In this document: one piece after another, positions 8,421-16,336 of the stretch
How the letters are laid out: every line of letters starts with the position of its first letter
How positions within the stretch are numbered: position 1 is the stretch's first letter
Source of the DNA: JAEUOS01 sp965279115
GTDB lineage: Bacteria > Pseudomonadota > Gammaproteobacteria > Burkholderiales > JAEUOS01
Assembly: GCA_965279115.1 (NCBI GenBank)
Contig: OZ257137.1
Span: 2,108,001-2,172,000, forward strand
Direction: 5' to 3'
DNA: 64,000 nucleotides
Program-made: the position numbers and the translations under genes
The notes under the pieces: model-generated
What the model was told of the DNA's origin: nothing
Databases searched by the model: none
What the model saw: only the letters and a program-made list of their open reading frames with translations

Positions 8421-9014
8421 TCAGGACTTCTTTGCGCGCGCGGCTGCGACTTCCCGGGCGAGTTCTTCGCCGCTCTTGTAGTGCGGCACGCGGAAGATCA
8501 GGCGCTTGGTGCGTTGCCAAATGCTGTTGCTGCCGGCGACTTCTTCCTTCCAGTATTTCTCGGCCAGCGCGAGGTTGCGCTTTTCGTCCAGGTTCCAGCC
8601 GTCAAGCGACCCTTGACCGCCGAAGACATAAAGCTTGCCATTGACCATCTTGAAGCGGTCGGCATCGCCACCCCAAGGGATTCCGTAGCTGATGCCATTG
8701 GCGCAATAGCCACCGAACTCGGGTTGGTATTTCCTTGGATCACGATCGAACAAGGCCTTGTTCTCGGCGTTGGCAAAGCGGAAGGTCACATCCTGGTAGA
8801 CGGTCTTGATGCCAGGGGAACCCTGCACGTAGCGGTTCTGGGTGAAATAGGCCACCACGTCAGCACCCTTGAGCATGACCCGCGCGTCGTCGGCGTCGGC
8901 GACCGCGTTGACGGGACTCAGTTCGGTGCCGGGATTTTGCGCACGCATCGCGCCGCACGCGCCCAGCGCAAGCGCGAGAACACACATCGAAATCGCACGA
9001 AAAAAATGCTTCAC
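8421..9014 (-). CDS. YHS-domain lipoprotein (copy 2)
   Basis: A 197-residue predicted lipoprotein (lipobox LGAC, Cys20) with the same YHS core as its convergent neighbour: KGADVVAYFTQNRYVQG, then FANAENKALFDRDPRKYQPEFGGYCANG. The start is GTG at 9014, with AAGGAG well placed upstream. The stop lies 19 bases from the stop of copy 1. The family is common in proteobacterial periplasms and its function is unproven; metal or haem handling is often guessed. Confidence 0.8.
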   Translation of the reverse strand: MKHFFRAISMCVLALALGACGAMRAQNPGTELSPVNAVADADDARVMLKGADVVAYFTQNRYVQGSPGIKTVYQDVTFRFANAENKALFDRDPRKYQPEFGGYCANGISYGIPWGGDADRFKMVNGKLYVFGGQGSLDGWNLDEKRNLALAEKYWKEEVAGSNSIWQRTKRLIFRVPHYKSGEELAREVAAARAKKS

Positions 9015-9032
9015 GTCAGGCTCCTTGGAGTA

Positions 9033-10361
9033 TCAGGCTAGCGCCGGGGTGCCGGCGGGAATGGCGGGGGACGGGTCGCGATGATACGCGCCATAGGGCG
9101 GCACCCAACCAAGGATCCGGCTGGCCTCCTCGGCGCGCGCGCGCAGGTCGGCGGCATCACGGCCGCCCAGGTGCAGGATGCCGTGGCGGTAGCTTCCCAG
9201 CCACTTGTAGTCGCGCGCGATTTCACCGGCACCCTTCGGGAAGGTCAAAAGCATTGCGTCAGGAAAGCGCGAGCGCAGGCGCGCCTGCTGGTGCCGGGAC
9301 GGCATGGCCGGCAACGGCCCTCCCGGGAAGGTTCGATACACCAGGCTCGAAGCCGCACCGAAGCGCGGTGCGGCCGCGGGCATGCTCGCGGGATCCCGGC
9401 CATGCGCCAGCCAGAGCGTCAATTCATGGGGATTGCGGCCTGCAACGCGGCGGTACAGGTCGCTGAATTGCGACGCCAGGCGCGGATTGAATTCGACCAC
9501 GGCAAGCCGGTCGCTGGCTTCGTCGTGGATGAATTCCATGTTGAAGGCGCCGTGGGTGAAGCCGGCCGCGGCCAGGAAGCGGCTGGCGACATCCAGTGCC
9601 CGGCGACGCGTCGCCGCATCGAGGCGCGAAGGCGCGTCGAAACGCATGAAGGACTGGGTGTCCGGGTACATGATCGCATCGACAAACCCGATCTCCCGCA
9701 CGGCGCCGTTCCAGACATAGCCATCGAGATTGTATTGATGCCCGTGCACGGGTTCTTCAAGCATCATGCGGTGCGCCGTGCCTGCGCCCGCCAGGCGTTT
9801 TCGCGCCACTCGTTCGAAGGGCTCCACAAGGTGGCGGATGACCCATAGCTCCCAGGCGCCAAAGCGGGTATGGGCGTGCAGATCGGCGCGCGAAGTCACA
9901 GTCCGCGCCAAAACCGAAAAGGCCGCCTTCACCGGCTTGACGAATGTCGGATAGGTCGATCCGTCGGGAGCCGGCGCGCCGTACTCGGCCTGAAGCGGCG
10001 CATAGGCGACGTTGGCTCCGGGACAAACGCGTGACATCAGGTCGCGGGCGAACAGCTTGTGCTGGCAGGCCAGCACTGCTTCGACCGGGGTGCCGGGCCA
10101 GCGCATTTTCTCGGCAAGCATCGCAGCGGCCAGCGCGCCGAACTGCTCGTGGTGTGAAACCACCGCAGTCACGCCGCGCCGCGATGCAGACCTGGCCAGT
10201 CCCTCCACGAAGCGCTCGAGGTCGAAGCCCGCAAGTCGCGCGTTGCTGGGAAACGAGAAAAGGTCGAAGCCGGCTCCGACCTGGGGAAACTCGTCAGCCA
10301 GTTCCGCAAAGGCGGAGGCATCCCAGTCGTAGCTGAAAAGCACGAGCGACCGGGCCGTCAA
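9033..10361 (-). CDS. ATP-grasp domain protein
   Basis: About 442 residues. The middle and C-terminal parts have the ATP-grasp pattern: YPTFVKPVKAAFS (Lys of the ATP site), MLEEPVHGHQYNLDGYV, and FNMEFIHDE...AVVEFNPRLASQ with the acidic and Asn metal ligands. Such enzymes join a carboxylate to an amine, thiol or amino acid using ATP; the closest pattern I can name is the carnosine-synthase/BL00235 group, but the substrate is unknown. A GTG at 10394 opens the frame; TTG at 10361 is preferred because AGGGAG sits 9 bases before it. The gene stands alone on this strand behind YhgE/Pip. Confidence 0.75.
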   Translation of the reverse strand: MTARSLVLFSYDWDASAFAELADEFPQVGAGFDLFSFPSNARLAGFDLERFVEGLARSASRRGVTAVVSHHEQFGALAAAMLAEKMRWPGTPVEAVLACQHKLFARDLMSRVCPGANVAYAPLQAEYGAPAPDGSTYPTFVKPVKAAFSVLARTVTSRADLHAHTRFGAWELWVIRHLVEPFERVARKRLAGAGTAHRMMLEEPVHGHQYNLDGYVWNGAVREIGFVDAIMYPDTQSFMRFDAPSRLDAATRRRALDVASRFLAAAGFTHGAFNMEFIHDEASDRLAVVEFNPRLASQFSDLYRRVAGRNPHELTLWLAHGRDPASMPAAAPRFGAASSLVYRTFPGGPLPAMPSRHQQARLRSRFPDAMLLTFPKGAGEIARDYKWLGSYRHGILHLGGRDAADLRARAEEASRILGWVPPYGAYHRDPSPAIPAGTPALA

Positions 10362-10608
10362 TTGCGAAAACTCCCTGCGCGGACCCCGGCACACAGGCCC
10401 CTGGCCGCGTGCGCTTGCCCTTCCTGAAATGACATCCCGCCGATCCCCTTTGGCTGGTACCGCCCGGACAGGACATCAGGATGTGCGCTCCCTCGTGTGC
10501 CGGTCCTCCGCAATATACGGCCCGATAAAGGGGCCGGATGCGAGATTAACAAAAGCACAGGTGAAACATTCCTGCCGCATCGCAACAATGGATGCTTGCG
10601 GCGGTGTC

Positions 10609-12630
10609 TCAGTCGATGTCGATCGCCGGCCCATAGGCCGCATCGGCGACGAAGCGATAGCGCCCGAGAAAGGCACCGGCGACGATGGCCGTGGTGCCGG
10701 CCACGATCACGGCGATCCAGGGCACGGCCCAATCACCATCAAAGGCACCAAAAAGCGCGGCGCGGAACGCGCGCACCACCCATGTGAACGGCAGATAGGG
10801 CGAGATCTTCTGGAAAAACTCGTTGGTGAGCTCGATCGGTATCAACGCACCGGCCGACGAGAGCTGCAGGATCAGCAGCAGCACCGCGAGCACCTTGCCA
10901 ATGTCGCCCAGGAACTTGACCATCGCGAACACGATCGCCAGAAAGGCCAGCGAGGCGATTCCCAGCGTCACGGCGAAGGTGGGCAGGTTGGGCACCTTGA
11001 CGTCGAACACCAGCACCATCATCACCAGCATGACCACCGCCTGCCCCAGCACCAGGCCGGCCGGTACCGCGAGCTTGCCCAGCCACAACGCCAGGCGCGG
11101 CGTGCCCGCTAGGCTTAGCGGCCACTTGCGCGCATGGAACAAAAAGCAGGTCATGAGCGCGCCCACCCACAGGGCCATGGGCACGAAATTGGGCGCCAGC
11201 CCCGTGCCATTGTTGGCCACCGGCGCCACCACTTCTACGACCGACTCCGCCGGCGCCGCCAGGCCCGTCGCGGTACCGTCCAGGGCGGGTGATTCGGACG
11301 GCAGCGTGGTAGCGAGCAGGGCCAGGCCGCTGGCCAGCCGGGTTGCGCCTTCATCGAGTTTGGCCATCGAGGTATTGAGCGCGGCAGTGCCTTCGCCCAG
11401 TTGACGCAAACCACCTTGCAGGTTTTGGGCGCCGCGCGCCGATTCCTTCAGGCCGAAAGCGAAATCGTCCAGCTTGCGATCGTCCGGCAGCGTGCCGGTC
11501 AGGCCGGCGAGACCAGTGCCAAGCGCGGTCACGCCCGCCATCGCGCGGTAAACCCCGGTCTCGAGCTGTTTGGCGCCGCTGACCAGCTTTTCCTGCTGTA
11601 GCGACGCCTGCTTGAGGCCTTCGACAAGCTGGCCCGCACCGCCTTCAAGCCGTTCGGCGCCGCGCGCGATGTCGGCGCCGACGAACAGCGCCTCTTCGCT
11701 GCTGCGGCGGAATTCCCCGAGTCCGGTCGCCAGCCGACCCGCGCCGCCGTGCAGTTGCTCGACCGCGTCAGCCATCACCGCCTGCCCGGTGGAAAGCGCG
11801 GTCGCGCCATTGCGCAAGGCGCGCACTTCGCCTTCGCCCGGCAGGCGCGCCTGCATTTGCCGCAGCGAACCCGTGGCACGACGCATACCCTCGGCAAGCT
11901 GGCTACCGGCTTCGGCCAGCTGCGAACTGCCGCTTGCCAGCTCGGCCGCACCGGCGAACGCGGGCGCCGTACCGGCGGCCAGACGCGTCGCGCCTTTTTG
12001 CGCCTGGTGCATGCCTTCGGCAAGCTGTTCAGCCCCCTCCTTCAGTCGGCCGACATTGCGGCGCAATGAATCGAGGGTACGCACCGATCCTGCTGATGAA
12101 TCGAGCACCAGCGCCCAGCGCCTTTCGTTGAGGGTTTCGTTCACCTGGTGCGCGACTTCCGGCGCGAAGCGTCGCGCAATGCCGGCCCCGGTATAGCTGT
12201 TGCCTTCGGAGGTGTAGACGATCAGGCGGCCGCGCTGGTTTTCCGCGCCCGGCGTCGCATGGCGGCTGAAGTCGGCCGGCACGATCAGGGCGAAGATCAT
12301 GTCGCGACGGCGCACCGCCTCGCGCGCGGCCTCGCCACTGGGGTAACGACGGTAGGCGAATTCCTTGCGCGATTCGAGCGCCGCGAGGAGCTCGCGGCCG
12401 ACGTTGACCGATATGCCGCGATAGACCATGCCGGCATCCTCGCTGACCAGGGCCACGGGCAAGGCCTGGGTGTGCGCGTTGGGGTCCCATACGCTGGAAA
12501 GGTAGATCAGGGCATACAGCGCCGGCAGCAGCAGTACCCCGGCGGCAGACAGGCGCAGCTTTGGATGGCGGCTCAGGAGCGCCCACTCGGCGGCGACCAC
12601 GCGTCGCAAATGCCCGGCAAACGACATCAT
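10609..12630 (-). CDS. YhgE/Pip-type ABC-2-like membrane protein
   Basis: A 673-residue protein with one N-terminal membrane helix (about 28-47), a large extracytoplasmic region, and about five C-terminal helices of the ABC-2 permease kind. The middle part (about 200-440) is full of short repeats with Leu-x-x-Gly-Ala spacing, the coiled helical repeats typical of the YhgE/Pip family (phage-infection proteins of Gram-positives, also found in proteobacteria). No ATPase lies beside it. The role is uncertain: transport or surface organisation. About 250 bases between this gene and the ATP-grasp start hold no gene I can support. Confidence 0.78.
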   Translation of the reverse strand: MMSFAGHLRRVVAAEWALLSRHPKLRLSAAGVLLLPALYALIYLSSVWDPNAHTQALPVALVSEDAGMVYRGISVNVGRELLAALESRKEFAYRRYPSGEAAREAVRRRDMIFALIVPADFSRHATPGAENQRGRLIVYTSEGNSYTGAGIARRFAPEVAHQVNETLNERRWALVLDSSAGSVRTLDSLRRNVGRLKEGAEQLAEGMHQAQKGATRLAAGTAPAFAGAAELASGSSQLAEAGSQLAEGMRRATGSLRQMQARLPGEGEVRALRNGATALSTGQAVMADAVEQLHGGAGRLATGLGEFRRSSEEALFVGADIARGAERLEGGAGQLVEGLKQASLQQEKLVSGAKQLETGVYRAMAGVTALGTGLAGLTGTLPDDRKLDDFAFGLKESARGAQNLQGGLRQLGEGTAALNTSMAKLDEGATRLASGLALLATTLPSESPALDGTATGLAAPAESVVEVVAPVANNGTGLAPNFVPMALWVGALMTCFLFHARKWPLSLAGTPRLALWLGKLAVPAGLVLGQAVVMLVMMVLVFDVKVPNLPTFAVTLGIASLAFLAIVFAMVKFLGDIGKVLAVLLLILQLSSAGALIPIELTNEFFQKISPYLPFTWVVRAFRAALFGAFDGDWAVPWIAVIVAGTTAIVAGAFLGRYRFVADAAYGPAIDID

Positions 12631-12681
12631 CGCGGCGTGTCCGGGCAGGGCGAAGCCATGGCGGCGCGCCCTTGCCAGTGC

Positions 12682-13722
12682 TTAGCGTTCGCCGGCGGTA
12701 AACCGCGCCAGCAAGGCCGCAAAACGCTTCGGCCAGGCGGTGAGGCCTGTCTCCTCGCGCTCGAAAACGCTCTTCATGAAGGCCAGCCCGAGCTCGCGGG
12801 TGGCCGTCTTGACCTGCGGATTGATCGTCGCGCCGCCGGTGCCGCCGCGGTCGGTGAATATGCTGTGCGAACCGCCTTCGAAGACCGCAAGGAACTTGCG
12901 CGGGCCGGGCGTGGCTTCGAAGACGGCGATCCGGTCTTCGGCGCCGGAGTAAAAGCCGGGAATGCGGATCACGTCCTCGGTGGCGGTGATGTGCAGGGTG
13001 GGCACCTTGATGCCGGCGAGGATTTTGGCGGTGTCGGACTCGCCGTAGAACGGCGGTGCGGACAGCAGGATCGCGGCCTTGGCGCGCGGGTCTGTCAGGT
13101 CGAGCACCCGCCCGTTGCGTTCGACCCGGGCGCCCACCGCCAGCAGGGAGGTGTTGGCGCCGTAGGAGTGTCCGGCGGCGACGATGCGGTTGGCGTCGAG
13201 CCTGGGACCAAGTTCGGGGTGCGCCAGCAACTGGTCGAGCGCAAAGCGGAAATCCCCTACCCGGGCGATCGCCTCTTCGTCCCCGGCCGCACCCTGCAGG
13301 CGGCCGACCGTGCTGAAAATATTGCCGGTCCAGACCGAGCGGTCGCTGCCGACATGTTGCAGGTGCAGGCTGGCATAGCCCTGGCTGGCCCAATAGCGCC
13401 CGAGATAGCTGTAGCCGCGACGCGACCCGCCCATACCGTGGGAGAACACCACCAGCGGCACCGGGCGCGCGGCGCTGGCGCCTTCGGGCAGGTACAGGCG
13501 CACCGGCACGGCCCGCTTGCGCGCCGCATCCTCCCAGTCGAGATCGAGTCCCGCGATCTCTGCGTTTTGGCCGGATGCCAGAGGAATCGCACCGGCATCG
13601 GCTGCGCGGGCAGGCGCGGCTTGCTGCGCGAGTAACGGCCCGTGCGCAAGCAAGGTGGCAGACAGCGCGGCCAGGGCCAGGCGGCGCAGCAAGAAGGCAG
13701 CAACGGTGGGAGGGATATTCAT
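12682..13722 (-). CDS. Secreted alpha/beta hydrolase
   Basis: A 346-residue alpha/beta hydrolase with a cleavable-looking signal peptide (about residues 1-36). The oxyanion region is VVFSHGMGGS (about 92-100) and the nucleophile elbow is AAGHSYGAN with Ser186. The spacing resembles the dienelactone-hydrolase and platelet-activating-factor acetylhydrolase-like groups. It would hydrolyse an ester in the periplasm; the substrate is unknown. It lies 51 bases upstream of YhgE/Pip on the same strand and may share its transcript. Confidence 0.8.
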   Translation of the reverse strand: MNIPPTVAAFLLRRLALAALSATLLAHGPLLAQQAAPARAADAGAIPLASGQNAEIAGLDLDWEDAARKRAVPVRLYLPEGASAARPVPLVVFSHGMGGSRRGYSYLGRYWASQGYASLHLQHVGSDRSVWTGNIFSTVGRLQGAAGDEEAIARVGDFRFALDQLLAHPELGPRLDANRIVAAGHSYGANTSLLAVGARVERNGRVLDLTDPRAKAAILLSAPPFYGESDTAKILAGIKVPTLHITATEDVIRIPGFYSGAEDRIAVFEATPGPRKFLAVFEGGSHSIFTDRGGTGGATINPQVKTATRELGLAFMKSVFEREETGLTAWPKRFAALLARFTAGER

Positions 13723-13821
13723 GTGCGGATGGTGCGTCGCATCAAAGGCGGAAGTGTCTCAGACATTCGCGCATCGCGATAGTTCTGCGGACGTCATGGT
13801 TGTAACCACCTGTTGCGGTGC

Positions 13822-14223
13822 TCAGAACAGGTGGCCGCGCGCGGCAATGAACACCGCGGTGACGGCGATCACCAGCGACACCAGGAGCTTGATGCCCACC
13901 AGTTTGATGATCTCGCCCATGATCATGCGGAAGGTGGACATGAAGCCTATGCGGAACGATTGCCCCATCAGGCTGCCGAGCGCCGCGCCGGTGCTGCGGT
14001 CCGGATTCTCCGTGCGATAGGCGCGCACGAACTTGTAGAACTCCGCGCCGATGGCCGCCAGACCGATACCGGTCAGGATGCCGTACCCCAGTGCGGGCCC
14101 GACTTCGCCCAGCCACAGGTAGAAAAGCGCCGAGCACAGCGCCGCCGCTACGACGATGACCAGCGCATCGCGCAGGCTGGGCGCATGCCCGGGTTGCCAG
14201 GGTTCCTTGCCTTGATCGGACAT
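13822..14223 (-). CDS. Small inner-membrane protein of unknown function
   Basis: A 133-residue protein with hydrophobic segments at about 20-38 and 40-56, a charged middle, and another near the C-terminus (about 108-128). I do not recognise a family. It begins 37 bases downstream of the Bug receptor gene on the same strand, so the two may be in one transcript. The high GC and codon use look like those of its neighbours, so it is probably real. Confidence 0.65.
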   Translation of the reverse strand: MSDQGKEPWQPGHAPSLRDALVIVVAAALCSALFYLWLGEVGPALGYGILTGIGLAAIGAEFYKFVRAYRTENPDRSTGAALGSLMGQSFRIGFMSTFRMIMGEIIKLVGIKLLVSLVIAVTAVFIAARGHLF

Positions 14224-14260
14224 GAGCGCCTTTCATTGCGGCCGGCGCGCGCCCGCCGCC

Positions 14261-15226
14261 CTACTCGACCTTGATGTTGGCGGCGCGGATCACCTCGCCC
14301 CAGCGGGTGTGCTCGCTCTTGATATAGGCGGTGAATTCCTCGGGCGACGCATTGGTGCTGATGGTGGCACCGATGGCGGTGAAGCGGTCCACCGCCTCCT
14401 TGCCCTGCATGCCCTTGACCAGCGCCTCGTGCATTTTCCTGACCATCTCCGCCGGCATGCCCGCCGGACCGCCGATGCCGAACCAGGGCGCCACGATCAC
14501 GCCGGGAAAGCCTGATTCCGCCGCAGTGGGCACATCCGGCAGTTGCGGCGCGCGCTTGGCGGTGAGCACCGCGATCGCCTTGATTTTCCCCGCCCTCACC
14601 TGCGGCAGGGCCACCACCAGCGAACTCTGGAAATCCAGCAGGGTCGAGCCGCCGATCAGGTCCTGGATTTGCTGTGTGGCGCCCTTGAAAGGCACATGCA
14701 GCAGCTTGAAGTTGCCGGCCTTCTGCAACATTTCGGCACCGAGGTGCGGGACTGTCGCAACCCCCGGCGTGCCGAAGGCCAGCTTGCCCGGGTTGGCCTG
14801 TGCATATGCCGCCACTTCCTTAAGGTTGTTGGCCGGCAGCGACGGGTTGGCCACCACGATGGGGGTCATCGACACCAGGTTGGTGATCGGCGCGAAGTCC
14901 TTGAAGGGGTCGAACGGGGCGTTGCCCAGGTGCGGCGCGATCGAAAGCGTAATCGCCGTCAGGCCGATGGTGTAGCCGTCCGGCGCGGACTTGGCCAGCA
15001 CCTCCAGGCCCACCGTGCCGTTGCCGCCGGCGCGGTTTTCCACCACCACCGCCTGCCCCAGCGCGGCGCGCAGGATGTTGGCGGCCTCGCGGCCGACCAG
15101 GTCGGTGGGCCCACCGGCGGGGAAGGGCACGATCAGTTTGATGGGCTTGCTGGGCCAGGGTTGGGCGGCGGCCGCAATCGGCATAGCAAGGATCACAAGG
15201 CCTGCCAGGAATTTTCGAAGTGCCAT
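14261..15226 (-). CDS. Bug/TctC-family tripartite tricarboxylate receptor (1)
   Basis: A 321-residue periplasmic binding protein with a signal peptide ending at AAAAQPWPSKPIK. It has the family hallmarks VPFPAGGPTD, VVVENRAGGNGTVG and KSAPDGYT, and TPGVATVPHLGAEM further on. Bug proteins capture carboxylates or similar small acids for TctAB-type transporters or for sensing. No TctA or TctB gene is visible, so this is an orphan receptor. The ATG at 15226 is chosen for its GGAGAT ribosome site and the signal peptide, although the frame is open further upstream. Its promoter must overlap the 3' end of the upstream gene of the rtcB operon. Confidence 0.9.
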   Translation of the reverse strand: MALRKFLAGLVILAMPIAAAAQPWPSKPIKLIVPFPAGGPTDLVGREAANILRAALGQAVVVENRAGGNGTVGLEVLAKSAPDGYTIGLTAITLSIAPHLGNAPFDPFKDFAPITNLVSMTPIVVANPSLPANNLKEVAAYAQANPGKLAFGTPGVATVPHLGAEMLQKAGNFKLLHVPFKGATQQIQDLIGGSTLLDFQSSLVVALPQVRAGKIKAIAVLTAKRAPQLPDVPTAAESGFPGVIVAPWFGIGGPAGMPAEMVRKMHEALVKGMQGKEAVDRFTAIGATISTNASPEEFTAYIKSEHTRWGEVIRAANIKVE

Positions 15227-15252
15227 TTGATATCTCCAGAACATCCGGCAGT

Positions 15253-16125
15253 TTAAACGCGCAGCCCGGATTGGGACCGCGCAATGCAAAAAGGCCGGGA
15301 ATCCCTGGCCTTTTTGTTCAGTCCATGTCGCCTTATCTCGTCCGCGCCCATCTGGCGTTTTTCGATGGCATACCACCCACGCTTCCCGTAAGGCGAGCCC
15401 GCACCGGGCCGACCCGGTTCCTGCGCAAGCGACACCAACTCCTTCCGCACAACATCCCAACGCTTTTCATACTGAAGTTCCTGCCGCCCGTGCTTCCCGA
15501 CTTTGCCCACTGGCACACCCGGCGGCAGGGGCGCGATTTCGACGACGAACCAGGCATCATTGATGCGCAGGCAAAGCGTGCTCTCGCTCAGATATCGCAT
15601 TTGGGCAGCGGTGGCGGTGGTTTCGCGGCGCTGCCTTTCCCCGTTCGCCCGCGCCCGCTGAATGCGTGCTCGGTTTGTCAGGAGAATGCCGGTACGTGGA
15701 TGCACGAACATGCCTTGCCATGTCCGGTCTATCGGCACATAGGTCCCCTCCCACGCGGACGACCGGGCCACAATCACGTCGCCTTCGAGACGGGTTTTAT
15801 AAGCCACGAAGTTTTCGAGATGCGCAAAGATGTGCTCTTGCACGATATTGCGCCGATCAATGTTCTCGCACAGTTCGGCATAGACCTTGTCCCAGGGGCG
15901 ATTGACTTGGGACGCGAGCCAGCGCCCAAGCGGGGCCAAATTCTCGTTCAGATACTTTCGATTGCCGTAGCCGGCCTTCATGCCGAGGCGATGTGGCGCG
16001 TGGCCGCCGTCCTCATCCGGCCGGAGCTGGTTACGGAAGTGCCTGCCGTCCCGGGAGAGTACTGACGGATCACCGTAGCGACGCCGCGGCCGCTCGACGA
16101 TTACCTTGAACATGTCCTCACGCAT
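15253..16125 (-). CDS. Uncharacterised protein of the rtcB operon (290 aa)
   Basis: A soluble, basic protein of up to 290 residues that I cannot assign to a known family. It has an Arg-rich start (VERPRRRYGDPS), a segment rich in Asn/Arg/Gly (residues 35-60), the likely helical stretch WDKVYAELCENIDRRNIVQEHIF, and two aromatic-rich stretches (WEGTYVPIDRTWQGMFVHP; RINDAWFVVEIAPLPPG). No signal peptide or membrane segment is seen. It starts 10 bases after the 66-residue gene with GAGGAGA upstream, so it belongs to the rtcB operon and probably acts on RNA or with RtcB (inference from context and charge only). The last 20 or so codons run through a strong terminator hairpin, so the real C-terminus may be shorter. 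Confidence 0.75.
   Translation of the reverse strand: MREDMFKVIVERPRRRYGDPSVLSRDGRHFRNQLRPDEDGGHAPHRLGMKAGYGNRKYLNENLAPLGRWLASQVNRPWDKVYAELCENIDRRNIVQEHIFAHLENFVAYKTRLEGDVIVARSSAWEGTYVPIDRTWQGMFVHPRTGILLTNRARIQRARANGERQRRETTATAAQMRYLSESTLCLRINDAWFVVEIAPLPPGVPVGKVGKHGRQELQYEKRWDVVRKELVSLAQEPGRPGAGSPYGKRGWYAIEKRQMGADEIRRHGLNKKARDSRPFCIARSQSGLRV
15288..15315 (-). terminator. Intrinsic terminator of the rtcB operon
   Basis: A 9-bp stem AAAAAGGCC/GGCCTTTTT is extended by an inner GGG/CCC with a short loop, and a T-run follows on both strands. On the minus strand it would end the rtcB operon transcript. It lies inside the open frame of the 290-residue gene rather than after its stop, which is odd. 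Confidence 0.8.
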
Positions 16126-16135
16126 AGGTCTCTCC

Positions 16136-16336
16136 TCAATAGTCCGCGCCAGCGAGCGCCTTCTGGATCGCCATGTTCTCCGCGCGCCGCAATGCGCCAC
16201 GCTTCTTGCGATGCGCACCCGCCCCCTTCGCGCCCTGATTACTCTTGAGTGCCGCGAGGACGGGATTGCGCGGCTTTGACGCCTTGGCCACCTGAGGTGT
16301 CTGCAATGGATTGATGGTCCTGATCATGATCGTCAT
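16136..16336 (-). CDS. Small basic protein coupled to rtcB (66 aa)
   Basis: A 66-residue protein rich in Lys, Arg, Ala and Gln (KSNQGAKGAGAHRKKRGALRR in its middle), with no membrane segment. Its ATG overlaps the rtcB stop as ATGA, so translation is coupled to rtcB, and the next gene follows 10 bases after its stop. No family is recognised. The charge suggests RNA binding (inference). Being tightly placed between two longer genes of one operon makes it likely to be real despite its size. Confidence 0.7.
   Translation of the reverse strand: MTIMIRTINPLQTPQVAKASKPRNPVLAALKSNQGAKGAGAHRKKRGALRRAENMAIQKALAGADY

Noticed and set aside
12148..13635. A 495-codon open frame antisense to YhgE/Pip and the hydrolase
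   Set aside because: It is antisense to two genes with clear motifs and has no recognisable domains.
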